From Anaerolineae bacterium (GTDB taxonomy: Bacteria > Chloroflexota > Anaerolineae > 4572-78 > J111), in NCBI GenBank assembly GCA_016926805.1, contig JAFGNV010000123.1:1-44541 (forward strand): a DNA stretch of 44,541 nucleotides. The letters are read 5' to 3'. Both the position numbers and the translations under genes were made by a program. This document shows positions 17,174 to 24,669 of this stretch, one piece after another. Under the pieces are notes generated by a model. That model was not told the DNA's origin. It did not search any database and was given only the letters and a program-made list of their open reading frames with translations. Numbering within the stretch: the stretch's first letter is position 1; every line of letters starts with the position of its first letter.

Positions 17174-18316
17174 ATGGACATCACTTCAGAAAATGCCGTT
17201 GTTTCATACTCCCCTGGCGCTGAGGCGTCCATCGCCTATATTCCCACGCCGCTCACCGGCCATCCCGCGCTAATGGGTTTCCATCGTCACCTGCTGGCCG
17301 ACACGGTCAGGACCGAGGCTTTTATCCAGGCCATCGAGTGCGTGGTCAGGCCCGGCCAGGTGGTGGTTGACCTGGGCAGCGGCAGCGGCATTCTGGCGCT
17401 GGCCTGCGCCCGGGCCGGCGCGGCCAGAGTGTACGCCATTGAAAGCGATAGCCTCATCTTCCTGGCCCAGCAGGCCGCCCAAGCCAACGGCCTGGCCGAG
17501 CGCATTATTTTTATTCACCAGGACTCGCGCCGGGCAGACCTGCCCGAAAAAGTGGACGTGATCGTATCCGAGTGCCTGGGGTTGATGGGCCTGGGCGGCA
17601 CGATGGTGCCGGCTGTGGTAGACCTGGCCCGGCGTTATCTCAAACCGGACGGGCGGCTTATTCCGCAGGCCATCACCCTATTTATCGCGCCAGTGGAGTC
17701 GCCGTTGCACTATGAGTATGTCCACGTTTGGGAACAAGGCCGGTTTTATGGCTTTGATTTGGCGACGTTTCAAAAAACCGCCAGCAACAACCTGTATATT
17801 GCTCGTTTCAGGCCGGAGAGCTTTCTCAGCCGGCCCCAGCAGGTAGCCGCCGTGCAGTTGTTAACCGCTAACGTGACCGAGGTGAGCGCCCGGCTCAATT
17901 TTGCGCCGACCCGCTCCGGCCGGCTGCACGGCTTTTGCGGCTGGTTCGAGGCCAGCCTGGCCGACGGCGTCACTTTGAGCGCCTCGCCCCTGGCCCCGCC
18001 GACCATCTGGCGGCAGTTGTACCTGCCTTTAGAAAAAGAATTGCCCGTTGCGACCGATAGTCTAATTCAACTCAATTTTGGTCTCAACCTGGGTCTAAGA
18101 CTGGCTGGCGAACCCGGTTTTTTTCGTTGGTGTACGGAGGTTACCTGTCCCAGCAGGCCGGCTGAAACGATGTCGTTAAAACAAATTACGTTAAAAAGCA
18201 TACCCAGAAAAGTTGAAACTGTTCACGCATGTCATTCCGAACGAAGTGAGGAATCCCTCAAGACTAACTCTAAACAGAATTTTATTGAGCAAAACTATTT
18301 TTGTGATTCAAAATAA
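17174..18316 (+). CDS. PRMT-like SAM methyltransferase with altered substrate residues
   Basis: The 380-residue protein follows the protein arginine methyltransferase pattern: FHRHLLADTVRTEAFIQAIE, then motif I VVVDLGSGSG (63-72), VYAIESD, and SECLG at the double-E loop (132-136). E133 aligns with the first loop glutamate, but the second, nine residues on, is Gly142. The THW loop is T277-I278-W279. These two positions normally hold the substrate guanidinium, so a different acceptor is likely, perhaps ornithine or another core residue. The start is five bases after the radical SAM stop. The last 35 residues, including CHSERSEESL, are encoded by an inserted palindromic repeat, so the native C-terminus has probably been replaced. 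Confidence 0.78.
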   Translation: MDITSENAVVSYSPGAEASIAYIPTPLTGHPALMGFHRHLLADTVRTEAFIQAIECVVRPGQVVVDLGSGSGILALACARAGAARVYAIESDSLIFLAQQAAQANGLAERIIFIHQDSRRADLPEKVDVIVSECLGLMGLGGTMVPAVVDLARRYLKPDGRLIPQAITLFIAPVESPLHYEYVHVWEQGRFYGFDLATFQKTASNNLYIARFRPESFLSRPQQVAAVQLLTANVTEVSARLNFAPTRSGRLHGFCGWFEASLADGVTLSASPLAPPTIWRQLYLPLEKELPVATDSLIQLNFGLNLGLRLAGEPGFFRWCTEVTCPSRPAETMSLKQITLKSIPRKVETVHACHSERSEESLKTNSKQNFIEQNYFCDSK

Positions 18317-18415
18317 AACCTATTTTCCCCTATGCTGACACCCTTTTCATCGTTACGTAAAATGGATTCCTCGCTATCGCTCGGAATGACAAGGGGGTAG
18401 TCACGAAAAGTTGAA
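18207..18415. repeat. Palindromic MITE-like element (HSERSEESL type)
   Basis: The arms GTCATTCCGAACGAAGTGAG.. (18231-18256) and its reverse complement (18364-18390) match with a few differences. Outside the arms, an 11-base direct repeat GAAAAGTTGAA occurs at 18207-18217 and 18405-18415, as a target duplication might look. The left arm is read as CHSERSEESL at the end of the methyltransferase gene. This kind of repeat is familiar from many bacterial genomes as a translated palindromic element. It leaves about 160 bases without a gene before the reductase. Confidence 0.7.
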
Positions 18416-18474
18416 GCTTAAAACTTGATAAGGCGTTGCTCATATTTTATCCAACGAAAGGATGACCATACTTC

Positions 18475-19599
18475 ATGCGAAATGTAGCCATTTGCGGCGA
18501 GGGCTTCAAAAATCTGATGAGCCAGGCCGGAACTATTGAAACCATTGAAATTGAGGGCGTCCCGGTTCACTGCGGCCTGGTGCAAACCTCCGACATCCAT
18601 TTTGACCGTAACGCGCCGGACAATGAACACAAAGTGCTGGTAAAAATCAGGGCTTTTTCCTGCAACTACCGCGATAAAAGCCTGATTTTGCAAATGGCGA
18701 CACGTGGCCAGGCCAACTCGTTTTATGTGGTCGGTTCCGAATTTGTGGGCGAAGTGGTCGACCTCGGCCCGGCTGTGCCCGACCTGCAACCCGGTGATCG
18801 GGTGATTGGCAACGGCAGCTACCCCAAAGCCGATGTCGAGGGCTTGATGGGCGGCCTGCCTACCAATCACGGCTCCAAAGAATATCAAGCATTTCATTGG
18901 GCCAAGCTGATGAAAATTCCCCCCGCCATGCCCGACGAGATAGCCGCGGTCTTTCCTATCGGCGCGCAGACCACGTATAGCATGATTCGCAAACTTACCC
19001 TGCAGCCAGGCGAAAATGTGCTGGTCACGGCGGCTAAATCTAACACTTCCCTGTTCGCCATCAACGCCCTCAAAAACTGGCCGGTCAACGTTTACGCCAC
19101 CACCACCTCGCTGCGTTTTGAGGACGAACTGCGCCAGATGGGGGTCAAACGGTTGGTGCAAATTGACCCGCAGCAAGCCACGTTTGTCGAAAATGAAACG
19201 CTAAAACAAATTGCCGCTGAAATTGGCGGTTTTGACGCCGTCATTGACCCCTTCTTTGACCTGCACCTGGGCAAAGTTGTGCCGGTTATGGCTTCGGGTG
19301 GCCGTTATGTCACCTGTGGCCATCATGACCAATACTCTGACTTTATTGGCAAAGATTTTGGCCATCCCCGCTGGGAAGTTGGCCCGGCCATGACGGCCGC
19401 CATTCTGGGTAATTTGCACTTTATCGGCAATTGCATCGGCCAAACCGATGACCTGCGCCGGGCCATTGACGATTATGCGGCCGGTAAGTTGCATGTCGGC
19501 CTTGACAGCACCTTCAGTCAGGGTCAGGTTGGCGCATTCTTCGCGCGCACCTATAACGACCCGGCCCGGTTTGGCAAGGTAGTGTATAAGTATGAATAG
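18475..19599 (+). CDS. Medium-chain dehydrogenase/reductase (possible LanJ-like)
   Basis: The 374-residue protein has the MDR fold: an N-terminal catalytic domain (SCNYRDKSLILQ, then FVGEVVDLGPAVPDLQPGDRVIG) and a Rossmann domain after GENVLVTAAKSNTSLFAINA. The classic GxGxxG is replaced by AAKSNTS, and the active-site region NYRDK resembles enoyl-reductase members more than zinc alcohol dehydrogenases. In lanthipeptide clusters, MDR enzymes (LanJ type) reduce dehydroalanine or dehydrobutyrine to D-amino acids; the position directly before lanM makes that the most attractive role. It could instead be an unrelated quinone or enoyl reductase. A palindromic element separates it from the methyltransferase gene. 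Confidence 0.75.
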   Translation: MRNVAICGEGFKNLMSQAGTIETIEIEGVPVHCGLVQTSDIHFDRNAPDNEHKVLVKIRAFSCNYRDKSLILQMATRGQANSFYVVGSEFVGEVVDLGPAVPDLQPGDRVIGNGSYPKADVEGLMGGLPTNHGSKEYQAFHWAKLMKIPPAMPDEIAAVFPIGAQTTYSMIRKLTLQPGENVLVTAAKSNTSLFAINALKNWPVNVYATTTSLRFEDELRQMGVKRLVQIDPQQATFVENETLKQIAAEIGGFDAVIDPFFDLHLGKVVPVMASGGRYVTCGHHDQYSDFIGKDFGHPRWEVGPAMTAAILGNLHFIGNCIGQTDDLRRAIDDYAAGKLHVGLDSTFSQGQVGAFFARTYNDPARFGKVVYKYE

Positions 19600-19608
19600 G
19601 CAGCCAAG

Positions 19609-19644
19609 ACCTGTCAGGTTTCGGCAAAGCGAACCTGGCAGGTT
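19609..19644 (+). repeat. Hairpin directly upstream of lanM
   Basis: ACCTGTCAGGTT and AACCTGGCAGGTT are each nearly palindromic and also pair with each other around an 11-base loop. The structure ends about 18 bases before ATG 19663. It may limit transcription or translation of lanM, or be a small dispersed repeat. Confidence 0.5.
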
Positions 19645-19662
19645 TTGAGAGAATGGACCTTA

Positions 19663-22600
19663 ATGGAACTCTCTTTACCAGACTTGCGCGAACTTGTAGC
19701 GCACGCAGCCACCATTATCGAACGGTTTGGTGCTGATTTTCAGACCAGCCCCGTACCTGCCGACAACGGGATGGCCGCCGCCCGCCTGGAGCAGTGGCAG
19801 CAGGTGGTTGCGCCCGGCGACCCGGCCAAATTTGCGCGGCGGCTGGCCTGGGCCGGTCTGACGGTGGCCGACGCGCAGTCGCGCTTGGGCCGGGTTGGCC
19901 TGGTCGACGACACTCCCCTGCCAACCTGGGCCGAAACCCTCCAGGCCGGTCTCCACGCCGCCGGTCTCGCTCCGGCGCGTCCTGATCTGCTAGACCCTGC
20001 CGCGCCGCTGCCCTTCCAGGAGTTGCTCGCGCCGTTTGTGGCGGCTGGCCGTCAAAAATTGCTGATGCAAGCTGACTATAATTTATTAAGTGAAGCCGCT
20101 CAAATCGCTCTGGAGCGCAGCCTTTTAAGAAAATTGTCGCTTATTTGCCTCAAAACCTTTGGCCTGGAATTTTCAATGTTCCGGCTGTCGCGGCAGTCCG
20201 CTCTGGCCTGGCCGCTACTATCATTGGAGACCCCCGGCCGCGAATTATACGACGCCTTTGTGTGTGACATGTTGGCCGGTAAATTGGCCACTCTGTTTCA
20301 AAAGTACAGCATGCTGGCCCGCCTGGTAGCAACCACCACCGATCTGTGGGTTGAGGCCAATGGCGACTTCCTGCAGCGCCTGGCCGCCGACCGGCCCGAC
20401 CTTGAGGCTACGTTTGGCTCTGCCGGTGCCGAGCCGGGGCCGGTGGTTGACCTGCAAACCGACCTATCGGATCCGCACGATGGTGGCCGTACCGTATGTA
20501 TTTTGACTTTTGCCGGCGGACTCAACGTAGTTTACAAACCCCGCCCGCTGGCACCCGAAGAGAACTATTTTCAATTTTTAACCTGGCTAAACGAGCATGG
20601 CGTGTCCTTGCCGTTTAAGGTTTTGCGCGTGCTAAATCGGGGAACTTACGGCTGGGTTGAATATGTCACGCCGACCCCTTGCCAGGATAAGGACGGATTG
20701 GGCCGTTATTACCGCCGCGGCGGGATGCTACTGGCTTTGCTTTACATCCTTGAAGCCACCGATTGCCATTTTGGTAATATCATTGCCAACGGCGAATACC
20801 CGCTGCTGATTGATGTGGAAACCCTGCTGCATCCGCGCGCACAGCGCGGCCCGCAAACCAACGGCCAGGCCGCCCAGGCCCGGGCCCAACAGCAGCTTTT
20901 GCGCTCGGTGTTACGCACGGCCCTGCTGCCGCACTGGAAACTGGAACCGCAAGGGCAAACCGTTTACGACTCCAGCGGCCTGGGCGGCACCAGCGAACAA
21001 GAGCTGCGGCGGCAAGTCACCTGGCAGCATCTCAACACCGACCGTATGGACGTGGGGTATGGCGCCGGTCAGATCGGTTCGGTTCTCAATGTACCATTTG
21101 AAAAGGAAACCAATTTGTCTCCGGCCGATTATTTTGACGAGGTAATGGCCGGTTTTGAGCAAATGTACAAGTTTTTACAGCAGCAGCGGCCGGCGTTGCT
21201 GGACCCAACCGGACCGTTGCATGCCCTGGCCCAACAGTCTACCCGTTTTCTGTTTCGGGACACCATGGGCTACGTGTCGGTGTTGCAAAAAGCCCTAAAC
21301 CCCAAGTTTTTGCAGGATGGGATTGCCTGGAGCATCCAGTTAGACGTTTTAAGCCGCTGGTTGTTTGCTTTTAATGATGACCAGCCAGCTTACCGGCCCC
21401 TGTTACAGGCCGAACAAGAAGCCATGACCCGGCTGGACATCCCCTATTTTATCACCCGCGCCAATAGCGACGTCCTGTTGTTATCGGCGCAGCAGAACAT
21501 TCCCCAATTTTTTAGCTGTTCCGGGCACGAGGCCGTGCTGACCCGGTTGCGGCACATGGATGATGATGACCTGGTCGCTCAGCTTGACATTATCCGGGCC
21601 ACCTATTGCGCTCGCTTTACCGCCGACCCGCATCAACCGGCTTATCAAACTGACGCGATTTCGCCGTCCGCGTCGGCCTTATCCGCCGCCAACCTGGAAC
21701 AAGCGGCTCTACAGATTGCCGTAGAATTACGGCGCCGGGCTATTTTTTCGCCCGATGGCAGCGAGGCGGCCTGGATTGGCCTTAATTATTTGCCCGAGGT
21801 AGACCGTTTCCAACTCCAACCCCTGTCGTATGACCTGTATAGCGGCAACGGCGGCATCGCTTTGTTTCTGGCCGCGCTGACCAAAGTTACCGGTGGTGCC
21901 GAGTGGCGCGACCTGGCCCTGGCTGCGCTGCGGCCCATCTGCCTGGGCCTGCCGGAATTGCAGGCGTGGCCGGCAACAACTACCGATCAAAAGTTAAATC
22001 TCGGTGCGGCGTTCGGCCTAGGCGCTATCATTTATTCTTTAACACGGGCCGGCCTGTGGCTTGACCGACCCGACCTGCTGACCACGGCCTGGCAAGTGGC
22101 CGGGGTGATAACACCGGAGGTGATTGCCGAGGATGACAAATTGGATGTGATGTCGGGCGCGGCCGGGGCGATTTTGGGCTTATTGACCCTGTACCGGGCC
22201 AATGCCGACCCTTGGGTGTTAGATTTGGCCCTGGCCTGCGGCCAACATCTGCTGGATAAACGAGTCGCCGATGAGTCCGGTCAACTAAACTGGCCGGCCC
22301 GTCCTAATCACCCCGCCGGTTTCGCCCACGGCGCAGACGGTATGACTTATGCCTTATTGCAGTTGCACCAAGCCATCTTGGATAATCAGAGGGCAGGGGT
22401 TGGGGAGCAAGGGTTAGAGACCGGCGGTCAGGGGTTGGGGGTTGGAGAACAGCTTTTAACCCTCATTCCTCATCCTTCATCCCTCAGTCCTCAGCCTTCC
22501 TCACCAACCTGGTGTCGCGGGGCCGTGGGCCTGGGTTTGGCCCGGCTGGGTGGGCTGGCGGCGCTGGATACGCCCGAAATCCGGCAAGAAATTGACCTGG

Positions 22601-22908
22601 CGTTACAAGTCACTTTAAAAATCGACCCGTCAGCCGAAGACCATCTTTGTTGTGGCAATTTTGGCCGGTTGGAGTTACTGGTGGTAGCGGCGCAGTCATT
22701 GGCCCGGCCTGATTTGCTGGACGTGGCCCGCCAACAGGCCGCCCAATTGCTGGTCCGGGCCAACGAACGGGACGGTTTTTGCCTGTTCAGCGGCCCGGCC
22801 GGCAACGTGTATCACCCCGGTTTTTTCCGGGGGATGGCCGGGATTGGCTACCAATTGTTACGCCTGGCTTACCCCGATGTTCTGCCGTCGGTGTTGGTGT
22901 GGGGCTAG
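19663..22908 (+). CDS. lanM: Class II lanthipeptide synthetase LanM, CCG subtype
   Basis: The 1081-residue protein dehydrates Ser/Thr and adds Cys thiols to form (methyl)lanthionine. The dehydratase half has the kinase-like site VVYKPRPL, then ATDCHFGNIIA and LLIDVETLLH. The LanC-like cyclase (about 690-1081) has LYSGNGGIALFL, GFAHGADGMTYALL, WCRGAVGLGL and HLCCGNFG. The zinc ligands are therefore C951, C996 and C997, the three-cysteine CCG pattern of ProcM-like enzymes instead of Cys-Cys-His. ATG 19663 is preferred; an in-frame TTG at 19645 would add six residues. A low-complexity insert at about residues 909-947 sits between the HG and WCRG motifs. No other LanM or LanC is present. Confidence 0.92.
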   Translation: MELSLPDLRELVAHAATIIERFGADFQTSPVPADNGMAAARLEQWQQVVAPGDPAKFARRLAWAGLTVADAQSRLGRVGLVDDTPLPTWAETLQAGLHAAGLAPARPDLLDPAAPLPFQELLAPFVAAGRQKLLMQADYNLLSEAAQIALERSLLRKLSLICLKTFGLEFSMFRLSRQSALAWPLLSLETPGRELYDAFVCDMLAGKLATLFQKYSMLARLVATTTDLWVEANGDFLQRLAADRPDLEATFGSAGAEPGPVVDLQTDLSDPHDGGRTVCILTFAGGLNVVYKPRPLAPEENYFQFLTWLNEHGVSLPFKVLRVLNRGTYGWVEYVTPTPCQDKDGLGRYYRRGGMLLALLYILEATDCHFGNIIANGEYPLLIDVETLLHPRAQRGPQTNGQAAQARAQQQLLRSVLRTALLPHWKLEPQGQTVYDSSGLGGTSEQELRRQVTWQHLNTDRMDVGYGAGQIGSVLNVPFEKETNLSPADYFDEVMAGFEQMYKFLQQQRPALLDPTGPLHALAQQSTRFLFRDTMGYVSVLQKALNPKFLQDGIAWSIQLDVLSRWLFAFNDDQPAYRPLLQAEQEAMTRLDIPYFITRANSDVLLLSAQQNIPQFFSCSGHEAVLTRLRHMDDDDLVAQLDIIRATYCARFTADPHQPAYQTDAISPSASALSAANLEQAALQIAVELRRRAIFSPDGSEAAWIGLNYLPEVDRFQLQPLSYDLYSGNGGIALFLAALTKVTGGAEWRDLALAALRPICLGLPELQAWPATTTDQKLNLGAAFGLGAIIYSLTRAGLWLDRPDLLTTAWQVAGVITPEVIAEDDKLDVMSGAAGAILGLLTLYRANADPWVLDLALACGQHLLDKRVADESGQLNWPARPNHPAGFAHGADGMTYALLQLHQAILDNQRAGVGEQGLETGGQGLGVGEQLLTLIPHPSSLSPQPSSPTWCRGAVGLGLARLGGLAALDTPEIRQEIDLALQVTLKIDPSAEDHLCCGNFGRLELLVVAAQSLARPDLLDVARQQAAQLLVRANERDGFCLFSGPAGNVYHPGFFRGMAGIGYQLLRLAYPDVLPSVLVWG
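22387..22503 (+). repeat. In-frame low-complexity insert within lanM
   Basis: G-rich units (GGTTGGGGAGCAAGGGTTAG, GGGGTTGGGGGTTGGAG) are followed by a C/T-rich tract (CTCATTCCTCATCCTTCATC). They encode Gly/Glu-rich then Pro/Ser-rich residues between two conserved cyclase motifs. The two halves are partly complementary. It resembles the inserts in the genes at 10434 and 11560, and keeps frame. Confidence 0.65.
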
Positions 22909-22984
22909 TGCCGTAGCAGATTGCAGCAAGTTTTGTTATCCTGCTTACCAACTTTGATAAGAAACTTTTTGATAGAATGTTAAA

Positions 22985-23551
22985 ATGACTGGACAGGTGC
23001 AGCTTATGCGTAAAGTTTTATTTATTCTCGGACAATTAAGTGACAATGATGTTGACTGGCTGGCCAGAACAGGCCAAAAAGCACATATTTCTGCGGGAAC
23101 GGTGCTCATCCAGCAAGGCCAACCTATCGAAAACTTATATATTGTTTTGGAGGGTTTGTTGTCGGTAACGGATGTTGAGTTGGGCGGCAAAGAATTGGCT
23201 CAGTTGGGCGCGGGAGAAGTGGTGGGTGAAATTTCATTGGTTGACTCGCGCCCGCCTTCCTCAACTGTCACCGCCGCGCAGGACTCGATATTGTTATCCA
23301 TCCCCAAGCCGCGCTTGCTGACCAAGTTAGAGGAAGATGTAGGCTTTGCAGCGAGTTTTTACCGGGCGATTGCCATTTTTTTGGCCCACCGCCTGCGCGG
23401 CACCGTGACCCGGCTGGGTTATGGCGGCGAGCAACCGCTAAATCCGGAGGTAGTTTACCAGGATGAGTTAGACGAGAACGCCCTGGATGCCGTTTATCTG
23501 GCCGGAACCCGGTTTGAACGGATGCTAAAACAATTAATGCAAACCACGTAA
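22985..23551 (+). CDS. Cyclic-nucleotide-binding-domain protein of NHLM export loci
   Basis: The 188-residue protein is a single cNMP-binding beta-roll: ISAGTVLIQQGQPIENLYIVLEG, then LAQLGAGEVVGEISLVDSRPPSSTV, the phosphate-cassette region. The C-terminal 70 residues are helical, and no DNA-binding HTH is evident, so it is not a typical CRP regulator. Proteins of this kind (TIGR03896-like, bacteriocin-type transport-associated) sit beside NHLM transporters, as here. It may sense a nucleotide or protein partner to control export. ATG 22985 or ATG 23009 could start it. Confidence 0.8.
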   Translation: MTGQVQLMRKVLFILGQLSDNDVDWLARTGQKAHISAGTVLIQQGQPIENLYIVLEGLLSVTDVELGGKELAQLGAGEVVGEISLVDSRPPSSTVTAAQDSILLSIPKPRLLTKLEEDVGFAASFYRAIAIFLAHRLRGTVTRLGYGGEQPLNPEVVYQDELDENALDAVYLAGTRFERMLKQLMQTT

Positions 23552-23633
23552 CCGCAGGCATCTTTTTCTGCAGTCAGCGGCCAGGTGGTGTGTTTACATA
23601 ATTTTTAATAAATTCATTACCGGGCATTTTTAA

Positions 23634-23723
23634 TCGTGAATGACGCAAATGGGCGAATAACACAAATCTTTATTACAATTTAGAAAAATATTCGCTAAAT
23701 TGGCCCATTCGTGCCATTCACGA
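23634..23723. repeat. Imperfect palindromic repeat before the export genes
   Basis: TCGTGAATGACGCAAATGGG on the left pairs with CCCATTCGTGCCATTCACGA on the right across an AT-rich centre. It fills much of the 230-base gap between the cNMP-domain gene and the HlyD-like gene. It is probably a dispersed palindromic element, and could also act as an mRNA processing or termination structure. Confidence 0.6.
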
Positions 23724-23781
23724 TAAGGATTTTAGATTGTAAAAAAGTGTCCGTAGCAACTTTAATGAATGCGAGGCACCC

Positions 23782-24657
23782 ATGTTTCAACCCAAACAAA
23801 AAGAAATTTTTAGTAAAGCGGCCTTAGAGCGACTCTCATCGCCGGAGCAACTAGACCAACTTATGCAAGTGACCACGCCCAAGGGCTGGCTGGCCTTGAT
23901 TGGGTTGGGCGCTATCCTGCTGGCGGCCCTCATTTGGGGCATTTTCGGCGATATCCCCACCAAAGTAGCCGGACAGGGGATTTTGCTCAAAACCGAAGGG
24001 GTGTACCACGTTCCGGCGACAACTGCCGGCCAGGTGCTGGAACTTTATGTGCAGGTGGGCGACTCGGTCAGTGAGGGCCAGACGATTGCTCGCATTGCTC
24101 CGGCCGGGGGTGGGGCGGGAGCCAGGGTTATCAGCCCTTATACCGGCTGGGTGCTGGAATTGCGTACCACCGTTGGCAGCGTGGTCAACGTGGGCAGCCC
24201 CGTGGTGAGCCTGGAAGCGCTAAACCAGAGCCAGAAAAAGCTGGAAGCAGTGCTATTTATTGCGGCTGGCGACGGCAAAAAAGTCCGGCCCGGTATGCTG
24301 GCCGAAATCACGCCTTCAACCGTCAAACGAGAGGAGTTTGGTTTTATCCCCAGCCGGGTCACTTATGTGAGCAAATTCCCAACCACGCAGCAAGGAATGA
24401 TGCTTACCCTGGGCAGTGAGGAATTGGTTAAACAATTTAGCCAGTCGCCGGTTATTGAAGTGCGAACCGAGTTGGTTGAAGACCCCACCGCGCCCAGCGG
24501 TTACCAATGGTCGTCTAAAGGCCCGGAGGTGAGCATCGAAGGTGGCACCCCCTGCTCGGCCAATGTTGTCGTCGAGCAACGCCGGCCCATCAGCTTGGTC
24601 ATTCCGATGTTTAAGAAGTGGTTTTTGAGCGGACCGTTGTTTGGAGGCAAACAATAG
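23782..24657 (+). CDS. NHLM system HlyD-like secretion protein, short form
   Basis: The 291-residue membrane-fusion-type protein has one N-terminal membrane helix (about 35-55, LALIGLGAILLAALIWGIFG) and a lipoyl/barrel-sandwich domain (about 75-150, with VLELYVQVGDSVSEGQTIAR). A beta-barrel region follows. The long coiled-coil hairpin that normally reaches an outer-membrane channel is absent: the two lipoyl halves are joined by a few glycines (APAGGGAGARVIS). It is clearly shorter than typical NHLM HlyD proteins of about 400 residues, which fits a cell with no outer membrane. It probably assembles with the two ABC transporters that follow. GCGAGG precedes the ATG. Confidence 0.85.
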   Translation: MFQPKQKEIFSKAALERLSSPEQLDQLMQVTTPKGWLALIGLGAILLAALIWGIFGDIPTKVAGQGILLKTEGVYHVPATTAGQVLELYVQVGDSVSEGQTIARIAPAGGGAGARVISPYTGWVLELRTTVGSVVNVGSPVVSLEALNQSQKKLEAVLFIAAGDGKKVRPGMLAEITPSTVKREEFGFIPSRVTYVSKFPTTQQGMMLTLGSEELVKQFSQSPVIEVRTELVEDPTAPSGYQWSSKGPEVSIEGGTPCSANVVVEQRRPISLVIPMFKKWFLSGPLFGGKQ

Positions 24658-24669
24658 GAGCAATGGAAG

